From positions 46,441-110,440 of the forward strand of contig CABYND010000004.1 of assembly GCA_902520195.1 (NCBI GenBank): a DNA stretch of 64,000 nucleotides, in the 5' to 3' direction. The position numbers and the translations under genes were made by a program. Source of the DNA: Halieaceae bacterium (GTDB lineage: Bacteria > Pseudomonadota > Gammaproteobacteria > Pseudomonadales > Halieaceae). A model generated the notes under the pieces. The model was not told the DNA's origin, did no database searches, and worked only from the letters and a program-made list of their open reading frames with translations. Every line of letters begins with the position of its first letter. The first letter of the stretch is position 1. Below, one piece after another: positions 60,972-64,000 of the stretch.

Positions 60972-63872
60972 TCAGACCTCCGCTAATACTGCGTTGTAGC
61001 CCTGTGCGTCAGAAGCCGCTACCCGGCGGCGCCAGCCCCATATGGCCAGGAGACCGAGCAAAGCCAGACCGTAGTTGCCCCACTCCCAGAACTGTTGCTC
61101 ACCATCTGGCATAGGATCGAGGGTGCGAGCCAGTTGTGTGCGACCGCGCAACATAAGCAACCCACGGTCCTCCAACGACCAGTCGATGGCGTTCTGCAAA
61201 AAGGCCAGCGGTTTGGTGTACAGGGTATTGATGCCCTGGGATGCAAGGTCGATGGCGGCGTTGGAGGCGAAAGTGTTGCTCGACACCAAGATAAGACGCG
61301 CCGAATCCGGCGAGCGTTCGATCACTCCGGTGATGTTTTGCTCAGCCTCTTTTTTCTCCGTTTGATCTGAACCAACCTTGTCCTCACCACCCTCGTAGGA
61401 TGCCTCACCACCGCTTTCCTCCGCTTTGGCCAGTGGAGACTCCTTGCCCTGGTAGAACGAATTGAAGCGTCCCTCGATGGCGATGGCCAGCAGGTGGGCC
61501 TTACGCTCGCCGCTGACGGCGAAACCTGTATCCGGATGGGCGCGGTAGTCGGGCACCAGGTTCAGGCTGTCCGAGGTCCAGCTGTTTTCGGAGCTGTGCA
61601 GCAGCTCGATAACCTGGCGTTCCTTGTTTTTGTCCGCGTCCACCTGGATCGGTGAGGCCCAATTAAGAGTCAATTGTCCCAGCGAGGCGGTGATGGGATT
61701 GTCCGGATTCAGGTTGTCGCCGCGCAGGTCCGGGAAATGGGGATAGGGCAGCATGCGGATCTCGGGCAGGGCCAAGCCACCAATGTAACGCTGAGTCGGA
61801 ACCGGCAATGCCGCGTTTTGCGGATCCAGCACCATCGTCTCATCAATATCGATACCTTGGTGGGTGAGCCATTCATCGAGGCCGGATTCCTGCTTGCTGG
61901 CACTCAGTGTGCCGCTGGCCTGCACATCGAAGGATGAGGAGGCAAGAACAACGCTACCGCCCTGCATCAGAAACTGGTCGATGGCGAAGCGCTGCTTCTC
62001 ATCAAGCTCTTTCGGCGCCATCACCAACAGCAGGTCGGCATCCTCGGGCGCTTGGCCGCTTTTCAGGTCGTGCTCCTTGATGCGCACGTTTTCGCCGAGC
62101 ACTTCCTCTAGGTCACCATAGCGTTGACCGCCTGGACCGAAGGCCTGGGGTTTGATGAGGGCGACGGTCTTCAGCGCTCCGGGGATCAGTCGCTGTAAGG
62201 CCGCATGCAGGGAACGCTCCAAGGACGTCTTGTCCAAGGTCTCTGGTAGCGGCACTTGCAAGGCTTCGCCATCGTTTTCCAACACCATATAGAACCAGAA
62301 GGGCTCGGGGTCGAACAGGCTGGCGATCTGCGGTCCGAAACCGTACTGCTGTTCGAGTTCGGCGGCGAGCTTGCTGCCATCCGCGTCAGGGTCAGCAAAC
62401 TGGACGCTCAGCATGCTGCCCGCCTGTTTTTTTAGATCGTCGAGCAGTCCGTTGAGATCGCTACGCAGCTCACGCAAGGTTTCCGGCAGCTGCTCGTCGG
62501 GTGACATATAACCTTTGAATGTCACCGGGTGTTGCAGCGACTCGAAGGGATTGCCGCCGGCACGGTAGCTGCCCGCCACCTTGCGAATAGCACGGGTGAT
62601 GGCGTATTCCGGGTTCTTAAGCACGACATCAAGGTCTCGCTCACCCCGCGCCTTTACCTCGATTAGGTCGCGAAAGCCCAGGGTTTCATACTGGTCGCCA
62701 TAAGCGATCACCAGGTCGAAATAGGAGCTGACCACGGCCGCCTGGTAACGGTCGGCGGTCTGGAAGGGGACCGGCTGTATACCATAACGCGATGCCGCCT
62801 CCTCTTCGGCTTCGCGGTCACGGGTGGGATCGACAATCTCGATCTGGGCGCTGCCATTGCTGGCTACCGCATACTCCTCGAGAAGATCCTTGATCCTGGG
62901 TACCAGCGGCGCCAGCAGGGGATGGGTCTTGGCCGAGAAGTAGCCGCGGATCAGCAGTGGCTCCTGCAGCGCCGCGAGCTGGTTCTCGGTGGCTTCGGAG
63001 AGGCTGTACTGCTGTTCCGCAGTAATATCCGCGCGGGCCCAGCTGATGGGATTGAGCCAGAGGTTGGCGGCGATGAAATTGGCCGCCGCTAGTCCCACGG
63101 CCCAGCCCCAAAGGCGATGCCGCGGGCTGATGGGATTGCCTGCCCAACGCAGCCGCTCGAGTGAGAACAGGTTGAGGGTCAGGAACACGCCGACGATAGA
63201 GAGATAGTAATAAAGATCGCGCAGGTCGAGCACACCGCGGGTGATCGACTCGAAGCGGGTGCCGGTACCGATCAGAGCGAGCAGGCCGCCGATCTCATGG
63301 CCGAATAGGTTCGTCAATGTGCTAGAGCCGATCAAATAGAAGAGTCCACAGACCATGGTGGTGAGGATCAGGGCGACGATGGGATTGTCGGTGCGGCCAC
63401 TCATGTAGAGGCCGATGGCCACGTAGGCCGCCGCCAGAAACAGCGTTGCGATATAACCGCCGACCACCGGACCCCAGTCCAATGGCCCCAGCAGGGAGAC
63501 CGTCACCGGCAGTGGCAGGGTCAGGGCAAGCGCCAGGGCCACCAATCCCAGGGCGGCGGCGAACTTGCCTAGTATCAATTGCAGTGAACTGACCGGTGCG
63601 GTGAGTAGGCTTTCCAGGGTGCCGGCCCTGCGCTCTTCCGACCAGGCCCGCATGACCAGCGCCGCCACCAAAAAGATCAACAGTAGCGGCAGCCACTGGA
63701 ACAAAGGGCGTACATCGGCGATGTTGCGAGCAAAGAAGGTCTCTATCCAGAAGAAGACGAAAAGTGTCACTGCCAGAAAAGCGCCCAGAAAGAGATAGGC
63801 CGCGGGTGTGGCGAAGAAGCCCCGGAACTCCTTGCGGGCGACAGACCTTGTGGTCGAAAAGTGATCAGCCAT
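60972..63872 (-). CDS. Fused ABC-2 permease and GldG-like protein
   Basis: A 966-residue protein joining two domains often separate: an ABC-2 permease (residues 1-240, six spans, e.g. FFATPAAYLFLGAFLAVTLFVFFW, VVGGYIATLFLAAAYVAIG) and a GldG/ABC_transp_aux extracytoplasmic domain (about 260-900, e.g. DADLLLVMAPKELDEKQRFAIDQFLMQGGSVVLA). One further span lies near the C-terminus (NYGLALLGLLAIWGW). The start overlaps the stop of the ATPase gene. Export or envelope function is inferred. Confidence 0.85.
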   Translation of the reverse strand: MADHFSTTRSVARKEFRGFFATPAAYLFLGAFLAVTLFVFFWIETFFARNIADVRPLFQWLPLLLIFLVAALVMRAWSEERRAGTLESLLTAPVSSLQLILGKFAAALGLVALALALTLPLPVTVSLLGPLDWGPVVGGYIATLFLAAAYVAIGLYMSGRTDNPIVALILTTMVCGLFYLIGSSTLTNLFGHEIGGLLALIGTGTRFESITRGVLDLRDLYYYLSIVGVFLTLNLFSLERLRWAGNPISPRHRLWGWAVGLAAANFIAANLWLNPISWARADITAEQQYSLSEATENQLAALQEPLLIRGYFSAKTHPLLAPLVPRIKDLLEEYAVASNGSAQIEIVDPTRDREAEEEAASRYGIQPVPFQTADRYQAAVVSSYFDLVIAYGDQYETLGFRDLIEVKARGERDLDVVLKNPEYAITRAIRKVAGSYRAGGNPFESLQHPVTFKGYMSPDEQLPETLRELRSDLNGLLDDLKKQAGSMLSVQFADPDADGSKLAAELEQQYGFGPQIASLFDPEPFWFYMVLENDGEALQVPLPETLDKTSLERSLHAALQRLIPGALKTVALIKPQAFGPGGQRYGDLEEVLGENVRIKEHDLKSGQAPEDADLLLVMAPKELDEKQRFAIDQFLMQGGSVVLASSSFDVQASGTLSASKQESGLDEWLTHQGIDIDETMVLDPQNAALPVPTQRYIGGLALPEIRMLPYPHFPDLRGDNLNPDNPITASLGQLTLNWASPIQVDADKNKERQVIELLHSSENSWTSDSLNLVPDYRAHPDTGFAVSGERKAHLLAIAIEGRFNSFYQGKESPLAKAEESGGEASYEGGEDKVGSDQTEKKEAEQNITGVIERSPDSARLILVSSNTFASNAAIDLASQGINTLYTKPLAFLQNAIDWSLEDRGLLMLRGRTQLARTLDPMPDGEQQFWEWGNYGLALLGLLAIWGWRRRVAASDAQGYNAVLAEV

Positions 63873-64000
63873 GATTTACCTCCTCGTTGATCGAGGTGAA
63901 TACTGTTTCCAGGTCATGACGCTCAGGAGTGAGCTCGTGCAGTGCAAGTCCAGCGTTCATGACAGCCTGAGCGACGCGAGGTGCACTTCCTGGTTGTGCC
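63865..64000 (-). CDS. ABC transporter ATPase C-terminus (GldA-like), partial
   Basis: Only the last 44 or so residues are in the window (VAQAVMNAGLALHELTPERHDLETVFTSINEEVNHG). The LETVFTSI ending is typical of GldA/ABC-2 ATPases. The stop (TGA) overlaps the permease ATG, so ATPase, permease-GldG fusion and DUF4340 protein form one leftward operon. The N-terminus is beyond the edge. Confidence 0.8.
   Translation of the reverse strand, partial: AQPGSAPRVAQAVMNAGLALHELTPERHDLETVFTSINEEVNHG

Overview
The window reads as chromosome of a Gram-negative marine-type gammaproteobacterium. Supporting signs are TonB-dependent receptors, lipoproteins with lipoboxes, a Fur-family Zur with operators close to the enterobacterial type, several oxidative catabolic genes and an indolepyruvate:ferredoxin oxidoreductase. 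The OM60/NOR5 (Halieaceae) group is a plausible home, but that is inference from gene content. No rRNA and no intact tRNA gene is visible.

Layout: (1) 1-5.8 kb: small poorly characterised genes, a Rap1a/Tai-type immunity-like protein, a decayed gene remnant and a 2-oxoglutarate oxygenase. (2) 6.0-7.4 kb: a beta-lactamase-family lipoprotein. (3) 7.4-17.3 kb: a zinc-scarcity region. It holds a histidine-rich ZnuD-like outer-membrane receptor, two COG0523 GTPases, an ABC ATPase/permease pair with a periplasmic protein, a DUF3299 protein, the histidine-rich ZrgA/DUF2796 protein, a MerC-like protein and Zur. Zur-box-like inverted repeats sit before the receptor/GTPase pair and before zur, and a half-site lies between the ABC operon and the DUF3299 gene. 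(4) 17.4-26.5 kb: amino-acid and related catabolism: Zn alcohol dehydrogenase, Lrp regulator, fused IOR, a guanidino-hydrolase/ureido-hydrolase pair and a KstD-like flavoprotein.

(5) 26.7-59.8 kb: an accessory array. Six copies (R1-R6) of a short repeat, all in the same orientation, punctuate it. Each contains the 3' part of a tRNA-Val(GAC) gene, from the anticodon loop to the 3' end (R4 is decayed). It is joined to a conserved non-tRNA arm, and in three copies it is bounded by short inverted repeats. Between the copies lie self-contained cargo blocks: E1 (26.8-33.7 kb) sulfatase plus aromatic ring hydroxylation/cleavage; E2 (33.8-48.1 kb) P450, acyl-CoA ligase, split dikinase and TonB receptor pathway; E3 (48.2-50.6 kb) one prolyl oligopeptidase; E4 (50.7-53.0 kb) one CotH-like lipoprotein; E5 (53.2-59.6 kb) a Zur-box-headed zinc ABC importer with GTPase and WD40 protein. 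No integrase is visible. The best reading is a tandem array of tRNA-targeted, integrase-less integrative cassettes; a MITE-like dispersed repeat is the main alternative.

(6) 59.9-64 kb: a GldA/GldFG-type ABC system with a DUF4340 protein, read leftwards and cut by the window edge.

The two zinc regions would act together under one Zur: outer-membrane uptake (ZnuD-like), periplasmic binding and inner-membrane import (ZnuABC-like and Zrg-like), and zinc delivery by COG0523 GTPases.
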